Positions 6,720-15,353 of a stretch of DNA of 64,000 bases are shown piece by piece. The notes below the pieces were generated by a model, which was not told where the DNA came from, did no database searches, and saw only the letters and a list, made by a program, of their open reading frames with translations. The position numbers and the translations under genes are program-made. The stretch comes from Treponema vincentii F0403 (GTDB lineage: Bacteria > Spirochaetota > Spirochaetia > Treponematales > Treponemataceae). The stretch covers positions 62,001-126,000 of the forward strand of contig NZ_KE332512.1 of the NCBI RefSeq assembly GCF_000412995.1, written 5' to 3'. Numbering within the stretch: position 1 is the first letter of the stretch; every line of letters begins with the position of its first letter.

Positions 6720-7217
6720 TTAGATATTCAATTCCATTTCAATACATTCCCATGCGCCATCCGGCATCATGTAGGTTATAACTTTTCCTGTTGGTTGAAA
6801 ACCGGCGGATTCATAACAATGCCGTGCACGCTCATTATTCGTAAACACTCCCAATGTTATTTTTGAAGCATGCAAAACGGTCTTTGCATATTCTATTGCA
6901 AGCTCTACCATTTTCTTTCCGCTTCCCTTCCCCCTGCTTTCAGGCGAAAGTATAATAAAACCGAATCGCACGATCGTTTTATCGTCTTTGTTTGGGTATC
7001 GGATAAATAAATGACCGATTACGCTGCATCCGTCAATGGCGCAAAGAGGAATGATAGACTGTTTACCGTTCCTCGAACTATAGTATTCATTTAACTCATT
7101 GCCGCTCAGCGGAAACCGCCCTATTCTGTCGGCAGACCATTGATAAAGTTGCTTTGCATTCTTAATCCAACTGCAAATGATTTTGGAATCTTGCGCTTCA
7201 TATTTTCTTAATACCAT
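6720..7217 (-). CDS. GNAT-family N-acetyltransferase
   Basis: A 165-residue protein from ATG 7217, preferred because GAGG lies five bases before it; an in-frame GTG at 7223 would add two residues. The acetyl-CoA-binding core is visible: FGFIILSPESRGKGSGKKMVELAIEYA, containing the R-G-x-G-x-G/K signature of motif A, followed by LGVFTNNERARHCYESAGFQPTGK, the typical N-x-x-A-x-x-x-Y-x-x-x-G-F motif B. Such enzymes move an acetyl group from acetyl-CoA to amines; the substrate cannot be told. It follows the broken hydrolase gene by three bases on the same strand, and a SnoaL-like remnant followed it, so all three were likely one operon. Confidence 0.88.
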   Translation of the reverse strand: MVLRKYEAQDSKIICSWIKNAKQLYQWSADRIGRFPLSGNELNEYYSSRNGKQSIIPLCAIDGCSVIGHLFIRYPNKDDKTIVRFGFIILSPESRGKGSGKKMVELAIEYAKTVLHASKITLGVFTNNERARHCYESAGFQPTGKVITYMMPDGAWECIEMELNI

Positions 7218-7219
7218 AA

Positions 7220-8133
7220 TCACCTCGATAATTTTTTTATAAACGACACAACGGCTTCTTCAAGCTGTGTAATACCCGGCTGTTCAATCGGCCCCGCGTT
7301 TTTAAGCGTGCATAGTTGTTTTTGACTCCGTATGCGATCAAAAAAGAGGCGGCTTATCCATTCGGGTGTCCAGCGATCTTTTTCAGGATGACAAAGCAAA
7401 AGCGGAATTTCAAATGCTTCAGGCTCTACGGCAGGAATGCTTTCCATCATCGAACATAACAAACCAAGATGCACGGAAAATCCTGTTCCCCTTTTATCCT
7501 GCAGCAACAAAGAAAGTACCCGGTCGTTATTGACGATTGCATTCATATTCGTTACCGCCTTTACCGGAATTTTAAAGTGCCTTATCTGCTTCGGTATAAA
7601 ACGTAAAAGCGGCAAAGCGATACGCGCCTGCAATTTGTTTTTTGCCGAATAGTTACGCACCGGCTTTAAGCGATTATCTAACAGGGTGGTAACGATAACG
7701 CCGGAAACACCATGAGCCAAGCAGGCAACATTGTATGCGAGCATGCCTCCTGCACTCAAACCCAGTACAAAATCTTTTTGGAGCGCTGTAATTCCTGTCG
7801 TACGATGTGAACGCCTGTCTCGATCCATGTTTTATAAGACGGTATGCCCTCGTATTCGGTATAGCCGTACCCCGGCAAATCCGGACAGACAACCTTATAG
7901 CCGCGCTTTGCCAGAGGAGCTGCAATAAACGACAGGAGCCGGCCGTTCCCGCCGACACCGTGGAACAGCACGAGCGTAACACCGTTGTTGCTATGTTCGT
8001 TGTATACGTCGAGATGGATGTTCGTCCTGCCGAATGTGCTGAACATTTCGGAAGGAGCGCATGAAATGCTTATCCTGTTGCGTTCGGGCAAAAACGCTTG
8101 AAGTTTTTGCCATGTTTCATCGTTTGTATACAT
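7220..8133 (-). pseudogene. Alpha/beta hydrolase, frameshifted and lacking the catalytic His
   Basis: The 5' part, from ATG 8133 with GGAG seven bases upstream, reads as an alpha/beta hydrolase: LVLFHGVGGNGR (oxyanion hole), VVCPDLPGYGYTEYEG, then QELQRSKK. The frame is lost at a run of five A near 7767-7771; one extra A joins it to DFVLGLSAGGMLAYN, the nucleophile elbow G-x-S-x-G-G, and on to LLLCHPEKDRWTP with the catalytic-Asp position. Where the family has N-A-G-H-F-P-I-E-x-P-G this protein reads N-A-G-P-I-E-Q-P-G: His and its neighbour are missing, as if six bases were lost. Two independent lesions argue for real decay rather than a sequencing slip. It precedes the acetyltransferase gene in the same direction. 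Confidence 0.85.
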
Positions 8134-8164
8134 GCAGCGCTCCTTCATTCGTGTGGAGACTTTA

Positions 8165-8995
8165 CTACCTACAATCTTTTTTATGCAGATAGACAAATAG
8201 AACAATTATAAACGACACGGATTGGGCAATTGCAATTCTTAAAAATATCAATTCATCACACCCCGTAGAAGAAACAATATGAAAAATATTAATGATTGTA
8301 TTATTTACAAAGTGATCACCCATTGCCATATAAATAGAGCCGGTCAATTTTGTTAATAAAGCAAATTTAAATCCGATAAATCCGGACGCAGTAACCAACA
8401 GAATAATATTTACATACATACCTTCAATACTGCTGCTGCCGTCAAAATAGTTTCTTACAGGTCCGATAAAATGCCATAATCCAAACAAAACAGAAGTAAT
8501 AAGCACAGATACAAAAAATGTATGATTTTTCTCAAGCATTTTTGTAAACAGGCCTCTGAATATCCCTTCTTCCATAATCACATTAATGATATTCCCGATA
8601 ATACAAATTACAAAAAAGAGTAGTGAAGTTTGATTTCCTATATTTTTATCTACAGAATAAGAACTGACATATAATTGTAATGATTGAAAATTTTTATTTG
8701 AAACAGCTATAACAATCTCTATACTATAAGCTAATACATATATACAAATTCCAAACAGCAATCCCATCAATGTATATTTTACAGCTCTATTTTTATTAAA
8801 TCCGATATCTTGCGCTTTAAAGTTATATAATCTAGCTGCTATGAATAAAACAACTATCCCCAAAAGTTTGTGTAAAAATGCCTCTCCCCAAAATGTTTGA
8901 TCCGTACGAATAATAAAATACTCTATAAATCGGAATATAAAGCACAATATATAAATCACAAGAACGGCAAATAAGGGTTTATTGATTTTCGTCAT
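8165..8995 (-). CDS. CPBP-family (CAAX-type) intramembrane metalloprotease
   Basis: A 276-residue membrane protein with about seven to eight hydrophobic segments. The family motifs are present: EEGIFRGLF (E-E-x-x-x-R) near residue 143, and FGLWHFIG further on (F-x-x-x-H), with a third His in MAMGDHFVNN, giving the Glu/His set of CPBP glutamic/zinc-type intramembrane proteases related to Rce1. In bacteria such proteins process or protect against small peptides, for example in bacteriocin and pheromone loci. Its ATG overlaps by four bases (ATGA) the stop of a 32-residue peptide gene upstream (8992-9090), so the two are translationally coupled. Its 3' end lies 31 bases before the hydrolase pseudogene on the same strand. 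Substrate unknown; the coupled peptide is the obvious candidate. Confidence 0.88.
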   Translation of the reverse strand: MTKINKPLFAVLVIYILCFIFRFIEYFIIRTDQTFWGEAFLHKLLGIVVLFIAARLYNFKAQDIGFNKNRAVKYTLMGLLFGICIYVLAYSIEIVIAVSNKNFQSLQLYVSSYSVDKNIGNQTSLLFFVICIIGNIINVIMEEGIFRGLFTKMLEKNHTFFVSVLITSVLFGLWHFIGPVRNYFDGSSSIEGMYVNIILLVTASGFIGFKFALLTKLTGSIYMAMGDHFVNNTIINIFHIVSSTGCDELIFLRIAIAQSVSFIIVLFVYLHKKDCR

Positions 8996-9090
8996 TTCTT
9001 ATTTTCTCCCATGATTTCTTCATCTTCATTCTTATCGGCAATGACAGTTAATCTGCCTTTCCATGATGATAGTGTTAATCTCTTTTTCAA
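8992..9090 (-). CDS. Small peptide gene coupled to the CPBP protease
   Basis: A 32-codon frame starting at TTG 9090, six bases after a strong GGGGAGGAG ribosome-binding site, reads M-K-K-R-L-T-L-S-S-W-K-G-R-L-T-V-I-A-D-K and continues with an acidic stretch (NEDEEIMGENKK). Its TGA overlaps the ATG of the protease gene in ATGA, the usual sign of translational coupling. The peptide has a basic, Ser-Trp-containing N-terminal half and an acidic C-terminal half, with no obvious signal peptide or Cys. It is not recognised. It could be a precursor or signal peptide cut by the protease, or just a leader that sets protease translation. The RBS and the overlap are clear; the function is not. Confidence 0.55.
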   Translation of the reverse strand: MKKRLTLSSWKGRLTVIADKNEDEEIMGENKK

Positions 9091-9133
9091 AGTGCTCCTC
9101 CCCTATGGCTGATTCATCTAGTTATACAGGATA

Positions 9134-10354
9134 CTATCCTCGTGCCCTGCTCAACAAGCCGGTAAGCGTTTCCTCAATAATTTCCTTCCCCGCAAAATAC
9201 GTTCCTTGAATGGCAGAACTGCTTCCGCCGCCGCGGCCGTTGAGCTGTTGGTTTAATGTTTTTATGTGCGGTTTTAAATCGATGGCATTGCTGACGATGA
9301 CGTAATTGTATGCTGTCGGTTGTAGTCCTTCCGGTTCAACGGCAACCGCTGATAATGCTGCGCAAGTGTGCATTTTTCCTGTCGCTAAAAGCAGATTGCA
9401 GAACGAGCGCAGATATTCGATACTGAGATTATCTTCAAAATAAAGAGGTGCGTTCTCAACATCTGCCGCCGACTCCGCTTTCTGCTTTAGATATTTTTCG
9501 GTCATTTCATGGAGTTGCTGCTGGAGTTTTCCTTTTTCGGCATTTAATTTTTCCACCGCATCCTGCACTTCGGATGGCTTTGCCGATAAGCAGCGGGAGA
9601 TAGCCCGTACTTGTGCCGTTTCTTGTTGATATGCAAGAACCGCCTTTCTGCCGCAGAGCACTTCCAAACGGACTCCCTTTTTGCGGTTCGTAAAGTTGAG
9701 AATTTTAATCAAACCGATCTCGCCCGTTGCTGTAACATGTGTGCCGCAGCAGGCGCATGCATCAAGTCCCGGAATGGTGATAATGCGTACGGTACCCGAA
9801 AGTTCTTTCTTGCTGCGGTACTGCATTGTCTTGAGTTCTTCCGTATTCGGAAAGCTTTCTTGAATTGGAAGATTTGCACGGACAATTTCATTGGCACGCT
9901 GTTCCGCATCGAGTACCTGCTCGTCAGTCAACGGACCGCTAAAGTCGATGGTGATAAAACTTTCGCCCATGTGGAAACCGACGTTTTCGTACCCGTAGGT
10001 TTGCGCGAGGATGCCGGTAAGGATATGCTCGCCCGAATGTCCTTGCATATTGTCGCAGCGGTTTACCCAGTCCAATACTCCCTGAACCTTTGTTCCCACG
10101 GTAAGTTCTCCGTCGGCAATATGCACGATGCGTTCACCTGCAAATTGCGTATCCGATATTCGGACAGTCTTCTCAGGTTGTCCTTCCGCAATAAGGCTGC
10201 CCCTGTCGCCGGGCTGTCCGCCCCCTTCGGGATAAAATGCCGTATCCGACAGTTCTATCTCATACCCTCTCTCGGTTTTTAAACAAGCAGTTACCGTTGC
10301 ATCGAATTCTTTGATATACGGTTTTTGATAATACAGTGCATTAAAGTTTTCCAT
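9134..10354 (-). CDS. Alanyl-tRNA editing protein, long AlaX type with DHHA1 domain
   Basis: A 406-residue free-standing editing protein. The first 90 residues form the AlaRS C-Ala-like beta barrel (YPEGGGQPGDRGSL). The second-additional-domain core follows with its zinc ligands: HSGEHIL (H-x-x-x-H) near residue 106 and ACCGTHV (C-x-x-x-H) near residue 200, the site that hydrolyses Ser- or Gly-tRNA(Ala). A coiled coil (about 245-295) leads to a DHHA1 domain ending in GRGGGSSSAIQGTYFAG. This three-part structure is the long AlaX (AlaX-L) architecture. The start ATG is at 10354. It is the gene upstream of the small peptide and CPBP protease, 43 bases away from the peptide start, and may be co-transcribed with them. 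Confidence 0.92.
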   Translation of the reverse strand: MENFNALYYQKPYIKEFDATVTACLKTERGYEIELSDTAFYPEGGGQPGDRGSLIAEGQPEKTVRISDTQFAGERIVHIADGELTVGTKVQGVLDWVNRCDNMQGHSGEHILTGILAQTYGYENVGFHMGESFITIDFSGPLTDEQVLDAEQRANEIVRANLPIQESFPNTEELKTMQYRSKKELSGTVRIITIPGLDACACCGTHVTATGEIGLIKILNFTNRKKGVRLEVLCGRKAVLAYQQETAQVRAISRCLSAKPSEVQDAVEKLNAEKGKLQQQLHEMTEKYLKQKAESAADVENAPLYFEDNLSIEYLRSFCNLLLATGKMHTCAALSAVAVEPEGLQPTAYNYVIVSNAIDLKPHIKTLNQQLNGRGGGSSSAIQGTYFAGKEIIEETLTGLLSRARG

Positions 10355-10456
10355 AAATGTTCCTTGTGTCGAATAAGTTCATTATACTCCGATACGGCAA
10401 TAAATCCAATCATCTTTTATTTGCCGAATATAAGGTAAACGCTTAAAACTATCTGA

Positions 10457-10650
10457 TGCGGTTACCTTCCGGTTGCACAAAATTTTGTGCTATTTTTTTT
10501 AAGAAGGATAAACGTATCAGGTAAAGTAGATAAAAATCGCGGAAAAATTGAGACTGTGAGACCATTTGAACCGCGAAGAGGTTCAACTCTGGTCGAATAG
10601 TATCAATTTTTCCGCGGGGTTGTTAAAAAGACGGTCTGATGCATTTACCC
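10457..10650. repeat. Hairpin repeat R1, the version without inserted hairpins
   Basis: This element shares its scaffold with the inverted copy at 22801-23100. In order it has GGTTACCTTCC, a perfect GCACAAAATTTTGTGC hairpin with a T run (10475-10500), TAGATAAAAATCGC, and a long stem with arms CGCGGAAAAATTGA (10538-10551) and TCAATTTTTCCGCG (10603-10616), inner arms GACCATTTGAACC / GGTTCAA, then ACGGTCTGATG and TTACCC. Where the other copy carries three extra hairpins, this one has only about 15 bases. It lies at the 3' end of the DUF4349 gene. Confidence 0.78.
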
Positions 10651-11535
10651 TGCCTTCCGCCGCCGTTTCCTCAAACGCAGTATGATAAGCATTGCGGCTA
10701 TTCCCAACGCGATAAATACCCAGCCGTACAACAGTGCGATACAGACTGCGGCAAAGGCCTGTACTCCGCCTTTTATTGCATCCCATACCGGCATAAAGAA
10801 TGCGCCTGCTTCCGATGCGGCTTCTATCTGTTGGTACATGCTGATATGCAGCGTGCTGAAATTAACGGAATTTTTCAGATACCGCAGTCTGCCTTCTATC
10901 GATTCTATATCCGACCGTATATCCTGTAGCTCATTTTGAATATCGAGGATATCTTTTATTGTCTTTGCTTGATTCAAAAGCCGCAGATATCCTTGTTCCG
11001 TTTCTTTTTTTACGGAAAGGCGTGCTGTAATATCGACGAATTCTTCCGTAACGTCCTGCACGGTAACGGACTTGTTATCAAATTTTTTAATATCACCGGA
11101 CAGTTCCGACAAAAATGAATCAAAGTGCGTCTTGGGTATTCTAACGGTAATATCCTGATAGATTCGCGAAGCAGTAGTCCGTTCGTCTTCTTGACTGATA
11201 TAGGCTTTGTATTTTTGTACGAGCGTTTCGATATGCTGACGGGTTTCCGTTATGTCTGACGTTTCAAAATTGATCGAGCCTTCTTTTATCAGCTGCCGTT
11301 CGAGTATGACATCGGAACCCGAGGGCTGCATATCGGCTAAGGCATTGTCTTCCATATAGGCGGTATCTGCCGCCGCTTCTTCTTCGGATAAGATATTTTT
11401 TGCAGCTTCCGTACGTTGTGCAAAACTTGTACGTGCCAATGCTTTCTGTTCTGCAGCATTCTTTGCACAGGAACTGCAGAGCGTTATTCCTGCAAGCAGT
11501 ATAAAAAATAATTGGAAAATACAATGACGTTTCAT
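10645..11535 (-). CDS. DUF4349 domain lipoprotein with C-terminal membrane anchor
   Basis: A 296-residue protein. The N-terminus is a lipoprotein signal peptide (MKRHCIFQLFFILLAGITLCSSC) with Cys23 as the probable lipidation site. After a low-complexity linker comes the DUF4349 region: EGSINFETSDITETRQHIETLVQKYKAYISQE, VRIPKTHFDSFLSELS, and a coiled coil (VDITARLSVKKETEQGYLRLLNQAKTIKDILDIQNELQDIRSDIESIEGRL), then a Tyr/Ser-rich strand and a C-terminal membrane helix (AVCIALLYGWVFIALGIAAMLIIL) with a basic tail. Family members are of unknown function and usually sit in the envelope. Having both a lipobox and a C-terminal helix suggests anchoring on the periplasmic side of the inner membrane. 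It is transcribed alone; the stop codon touches the R1 hairpin element. Confidence 0.85.
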   Translation of the reverse strand: MKRHCIFQLFFILLAGITLCSSCAKNAAEQKALARTSFAQRTEAAKNILSEEEAAADTAYMEDNALADMQPSGSDVILERQLIKEGSINFETSDITETRQHIETLVQKYKAYISQEDERTTASRIYQDITVRIPKTHFDSFLSELSGDIKKFDNKSVTVQDVTEEFVDITARLSVKKETEQGYLRLLNQAKTIKDILDIQNELQDIRSDIESIEGRLRYLKNSVNFSTLHISMYQQIEAASEAGAFFMPVWDAIKGGVQAFAAVCIALLYGWVFIALGIAAMLIILRLRKRRRKAG

Positions 11536-11571
11536 ACGATAATGCTCCCTAGTTTTTCGAGATGACTTATT

Positions 11572-11607
11572 GGGAACCTCTAAAAACTTCAGTTTTCAGA
11601 GGTTCCC
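11572..11607. repeat. Isolated hairpin of the three-hairpin family type
   Basis: GGGAACCTCTAAAAA pairs with TTTTCAGAGGTTCCC around a CTTCAG loop. The arms are almost the same as hairpin H3 at 516-546. It lies between the DUF4349 gene and the TPM-domain gene, in 209 bases that otherwise show no gene. Confidence 0.6.
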
Positions 11608-11744
11608 CTTAGATGTAATTTGCGGCAGTAATGATTGAATGATATTCGTCTTTTGCTCCAAAGTCTACGGAGAATATAGTGCATAGAAAAAAAACCGTCC
11701 CGATATTTCCCGTACAAAACAACTCGCATCACAGAATTGACTAC

Positions 11745-12668
11745 TTAAAACGACCTGCCGCCTCCGCCGTGTGTACGTCCGCTTGAGGATGTGTGAGTGG
11801 AGCTTCCGGAGCTGCCGCCTGAATTGTTGTTTTTAGGCCGCACCGTGCTGACCGTATTGGTGCTGATAAGCGGGTCATGTGTAGAATCGAAATGTACTGT
11901 CGTTTGTTCAGCTCTATTGTAATACGGTTTTGTGCCGGCGATTTTATAGCGCTTGCATAACACCAAGAAGCTGACTAAAAATACAAAAACACCGGTACCG
12001 AGCGCAAATAGCAGGCTGCTTTTCAGCTTTGCAGCGGCTGCTTCTTCCGGTGATTTGATGATTGCGTGCAGTTCATCGATATACGCATCGATGCCGGCGG
12101 GGGAGTTTCCGGCTGCCAATCCCCCGTCGATGAGTGCGTCAAGCAAATCTTCGACACGAGAGTCTGTAACGGTACGGATGGTGCGCGGGCCTGATGTGGA
12201 AATATACACCTCCCTTCTGCCGCCTGATTCCCCGCCGGTTACAATAAGCAAGAGTATCCCGTCGCGGTCTTCTCCAGTGCCGTATCCGCCGTAATCAAAG
12301 AAATCATCCGCGTATTCTTCTGCCGTCCTAATCCCTGTGTCCGGGACGAGTACCACCGCCGCATCCGTTTTTACGCTTTCGGAAAAGTCCGTGAGGCGCG
12401 CTGCAATGCCGCTTATTTCGCTCCGACTGAGTATCCCCGCCATATCGGCGACCGGTGCTCCGGCATATTTTTCTGCTGCAATTAACAGGTCATCATCCGC
12501 TTCGATAAACGCTGCATCCTGCGTAGCGTCCGCATTCCATTCGGCTGCATCCCCATCCGATTCGCCCGCGGCGGACGGATCGGCACAGAGCATAAAGGGA
12601 AGCACGCACCAGAAAAGCGCCGCAACGAGTGCAGCGGTTTTTCGTTTTGTCAGTACCGGCATTACCAT
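11745..12668 (-). CDS. TPM-domain membrane protein (YgcG-like)
   Basis: A 307-residue protein. It starts with a signal peptide (MPVLTKRKTAALVAALFWCVLPFMLCADP). Residues about 65-210 form a TPM domain: AGILSRSEISGIAARLTDFSESVKTDAAVVLVPDTG, AEEYADDFFDYGGYGTGEDRDGILLLIV and the REVYISTSGPRTIRTVTDSRVEDLLDALI segment. A single membrane helix follows (SSLLFALGTGVFVFLVSFLVLC), and the tail ends in a Ser/Gly stretch, THTSSSGRTHGGGGRSF, the usual ending of YgcG-type proteins, in which the glycine-rich tail is exported or cytoplasmic depending on topology. The start overlaps the preceding zinc-ribbon gene by seven bases, so the two are coupled. With the SPFH gene further upstream this makes a three-gene cluster seen in many bacteria; its role is not known. 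Confidence 0.85.
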   Translation of the reverse strand: MVMPVLTKRKTAALVAALFWCVLPFMLCADPSAAGESDGDAAEWNADATQDAAFIEADDDLLIAAEKYAGAPVADMAGILSRSEISGIAARLTDFSESVKTDAAVVLVPDTGIRTAEEYADDFFDYGGYGTGEDRDGILLLIVTGGESGGRREVYISTSGPRTIRTVTDSRVEDLLDALIDGGLAAGNSPAGIDAYIDELHAIIKSPEEAAAAKLKSSLLFALGTGVFVFLVSFLVLCKRYKIAGTKPYYNRAEQTTVHFDSTHDPLISTNTVSTVRPKNNNSGGSSGSSTHTSSSGRTHGGGGRSF

Positions 12669-13864
12669 ATAAACATCCCTCCTAAGAACATGAGCGTCCC
12701 GAATACGAGTCCGAGGATGCCTGACGTCAGCGCAACCTTTGCCTTATCCAGCGGCAATTCCCCGCAGGTTTTGCCGGTCTGACCGTTCACGGCGAAAACG
12801 TAGGGCTTACCGTGATAGATATAGGTAAGAATCCACGAGGGAAGCAGCACATACCGTTGAGCGCGGACGGTATATGAGGTTGCGTCTTTTTCCGATTCAA
12901 AATGCGCACAGGAAGTAGACTCCCGGATAAGCGCAGCCGCGGTGCTTTTTGCCTGCGCCATTAACGCGGGTGTTACCGCTGCTTTGTCTTCGGTGTACTG
13001 CTCGGCAAAAAAGCCTGCCAAATAACCGGCGGAAAAATTCTTTATTTCCGATTCGTCGTAGGGAGTAATGGTGTTAAGTAAGGATTCGTCGATTTTTGAA
13101 AAAGCGAGTTTTTGCAGATTGTTTACGGCAATATCGCCGGTGCGGTCGATTTTGTATTTATCGGTTTTGACATAGTCCCGGTCTCCGCTCGTCCAGCGGG
13201 TAACGGTAACGCCGACCGCATGGTAGTCCACCTTTGCATCGATATCCGCCTGCCAGTACGGAAGGTACATGCCGGTGATTTTTTCTTGCTGCATTTCGCT
13301 CGTAAAGTCATTCGGGGTGAATTTTTTCTTTCCCGCCCATTCCAGAAATTTTTGTACGGCGGTCTTTTTATCAACCTTAAACGGGATGATGCGGTCGGGC
13401 TTAAACTCGCCCTGCAGCCGGTCGGTTATGACAACCGGACTGTGGCAGTAGTAGCAAAACGATGCCGTTGAGGTGTCTCCCGCAACGACCTCCGCACCGC
13501 AGTTGGCGCATTGGTATACCTTAACCGTCTGCTGCCCGTTACCGGTGTTGCCGCCCGCATCGCCGGAAGTGCCGCCTTGAGTATCGGCGGAGGTACTTCC
13601 GCTTCCCGGTGCAGCGCCGGCTCCGGCAGCCGCCGCAGCCGCGGCGCTGCCTGCAGCAGAAGCATCACCGCTTGCCGAGCCTGCTTTCGGTGCAGCGCCG
13701 GCTCCGGCAGCTGCGGCAGCTTTTGCTTGCAGCTGTTCGAGATAGGCGGTCAGCTCTTCTTCGGTATGCTCGGTAAAGCAGTATCCGCACTTGAATTTTC
13801 CAAGCCGCGGATTAAATTCGATCGGCGCCCCGCAGGCAGGGCATTTGTAATTTATTATGTCCAT
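12662..13864 (-). CDS. Zinc-ribbon protein with C-terminal membrane segment
   Basis: A 400-residue protein with a TFIIB-like zinc ribbon at the N-terminus (YKCPACGAPIEFN...KCGYC) and a second one after a linker (QCANCGAE...FCYYCHSPVV). The linker, residues about 48-115, is almost entirely Ala, Gly and Ser. Then comes a conserved region (DRLQGEFKPDRIIPFKVDKKTAVQKFLEWAGKKKFTP, GMYLPYWQADIDAKVDYHAVG) and a C-terminal hydrophobic segment (ALTSGILGLVFGTLMFLGGMFIW). Homologous bacterial proteins act with SPFH-domain proteins and are sometimes compared with helicase-like zinc ribbons, but the function is unknown. It is 24 bases downstream of the SPFH gene and overlaps the TPM gene, so the three are one operon. 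Start ATG 13864. Confidence 0.82.
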   Translation of the reverse strand: MDIINYKCPACGAPIEFNPRLGKFKCGYCFTEHTEEELTAYLEQLQAKAAAAAGAGAAPKAGSASGDASAAGSAAAAAAAGAGAAPGSGSTSADTQGGTSGDAGGNTGNGQQTVKVYQCANCGAEVVAGDTSTASFCYYCHSPVVITDRLQGEFKPDRIIPFKVDKKTAVQKFLEWAGKKKFTPNDFTSEMQQEKITGMYLPYWQADIDAKVDYHAVGVTVTRWTSGDRDYVKTDKYKIDRTGDIAVNNLQKLAFSKIDESLLNTITPYDESEIKNFSAGYLAGFFAEQYTEDKAAVTPALMAQAKSTAAALIRESTSCAHFESEKDATSYTVRAQRYVLLPSWILTYIYHGKPYVFAVNGQTGKTCGELPLDKAKVALTSGILGLVFGTLMFLGGMFIW

Positions 13865-13888
13865 AGAGCTTCCTCGTACGCAGCGTTG

Positions 13889-15118
13889 TTAGAGTTTTGA
13901 ACCGCATTCGGAGCAGAATTTGGCTCCGGCTTTGAGTTCGGCGCCGCATGAGGGGCAGGTATTTCCTGCAGGCTTCGGGGCGCCGCATTCCGCGCAGAAC
14001 TTACCGGTATTCTTATGGCCGCACTCGGTGCAGAACCATTCACCTGCCGCTTTTCCCGGAGCGGATTGCCCCGCTACCGCAGAATGCTGCTGAGTCGCTT
14101 GTTGTTGCGCCGCCTGCTGCATTTGCATCTGCTGCATATTGGTCTGGCTTGCCTGTCCCATAAAGTTTCCACCCGCATTCATGCCCATTCCCATGCCCAT
14201 AAACGCCATACCGGCTCCCGCTTGGTTGGAGCCCGCAGCTTCCATCCCCCGCGCAATCGAGCCTTGCACATACCCTTCGCGGATGGAAGGATCGCCGAGC
14301 ATTGCCCCTTTGTTCCTCATGTTGATCAGTTCTTTAGAGCTGTCGTCATACGTGATGCTCGCGATACCGACCGCCAGCACCTCCATACCCCGCAGCTCTT
14401 TCCAAGAATCATCGAGGATTTGCGACATGTGCTTACTGAGGAGCGTTCCTTTTGAAGGAATAAACGAAATCCGCTCCCCGTCCATCGACATCTGACTGAT
14501 CGCCGCTTGCAGCGCCTCTAAAAATTCGGTTAGGTATTGCTCGTTTATCTCGTCGATATGCACGTGGGTTGCGTTCCGGGGACATGCTTCTTTAAAGAAT
14601 TTGATGGGATCTGTTATCTTGATGGAGTAGTTTCCGAACGCCCGCAAAAAAAGCTCCGCATTGTAGAAATTATCGAAATATTGCAGCGGATTGGGCGTAC
14701 CGAATTTAATGCCCTTAATTTCCTGTAGATTGACGTAGAAAACTTCCTGCTTCATCGGTGTCGTACCGCCGAATTTAAAGCGGCTGAACGTTTCCTTTAA
14801 TGCTTCACCGAAGCTGCCGCTGAAAAGGGACGGCGCCGAGCTGTTATCAACCTTAAAATATCCCGGTTCCGCCGTGTAATCGATAATCTTTCCGCCGTCT
14901 ACCAACATCATAAACTGATTTTGATTCACATGGATAATCGACCCGTTGGAAATAACATCGCCTGAACCTTTCGTATTCCTGTTGCGCCTATCGGTTCGTA
15001 CCGGCACCCCTTTAGCCAGCACGATACCTTCGCCCATATCATCCGCTTCAACGACCTCAAGCCATTGATCCGCTAAACCGCCGCCTACCGCGCTGAGCGC
15101 CGCCGTTATCAATCCCAT
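13889..15118 (-). CDS. SPFH-domain protein with C-terminal double zinc ribbon
   Basis: A 409-residue protein from ATG 15118, which has AAAGGAGAATGCT before it; longer readings upstream lack such a site. MGLITAALSAVGGGLADQW is followed by an SPFH (band 7-like) domain of the type once called virion core protein: EGIVLAKGVPVRTDRRNRNTKGSGDVISNGSIIHVNQNQFMMLVDGGKI and the QEVFYVNLQEIKGIKFGTPNPLQYFDNFYN segment. A Met/Gln-rich linker precedes two zinc ribbons (FCTECGHKNTGKFCAECG and TCPSCGAELKAGAKFCSECG). Such proteins form membrane-associated oligomers with unknown cargo. It is the first gene of the SPFH / zinc-ribbon / TPM operon. The divergent beta-helix lipoprotein gene begins about 235 bases away. 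Confidence 0.87.
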   Translation of the reverse strand: MGLITAALSAVGGGLADQWLEVVEADDMGEGIVLAKGVPVRTDRRNRNTKGSGDVISNGSIIHVNQNQFMMLVDGGKIIDYTAEPGYFKVDNSSAPSLFSGSFGEALKETFSRFKFGGTTPMKQEVFYVNLQEIKGIKFGTPNPLQYFDNFYNAELFLRAFGNYSIKITDPIKFFKEACPRNATHVHIDEINEQYLTEFLEALQAAISQMSMDGERISFIPSKGTLLSKHMSQILDDSWKELRGMEVLAVGIASITYDDSSKELINMRNKGAMLGDPSIREGYVQGSIARGMEAAGSNQAGAGMAFMGMGMGMNAGGNFMGQASQTNMQQMQMQQAAQQQATQQHSAVAGQSAPGKAAGEWFCTECGHKNTGKFCAECGAPKPAGNTCPSCGAELKAGAKFCSECGSKL

Positions 15119-15353
15119 AGCATTCTCCTTTTTATCGCTGTATTGTATTTTCAAACCGAGCTTTAGATTGTCACTATAATGAATTATAATCGATAAAATG
15201 CCGGAGGGTAAAGCATGGCAATCCATAATTCTTAATTATGAATTCCGTTCCCCTGCTTAAAATTTTCCATATTTTTTTCTTCCCTTTTTGATTAATATGA
15301 AGTAGAATAAAGGAATGCCGCTTTTGCAGGAGTAATTTCTGCCGGGGTTTTAC

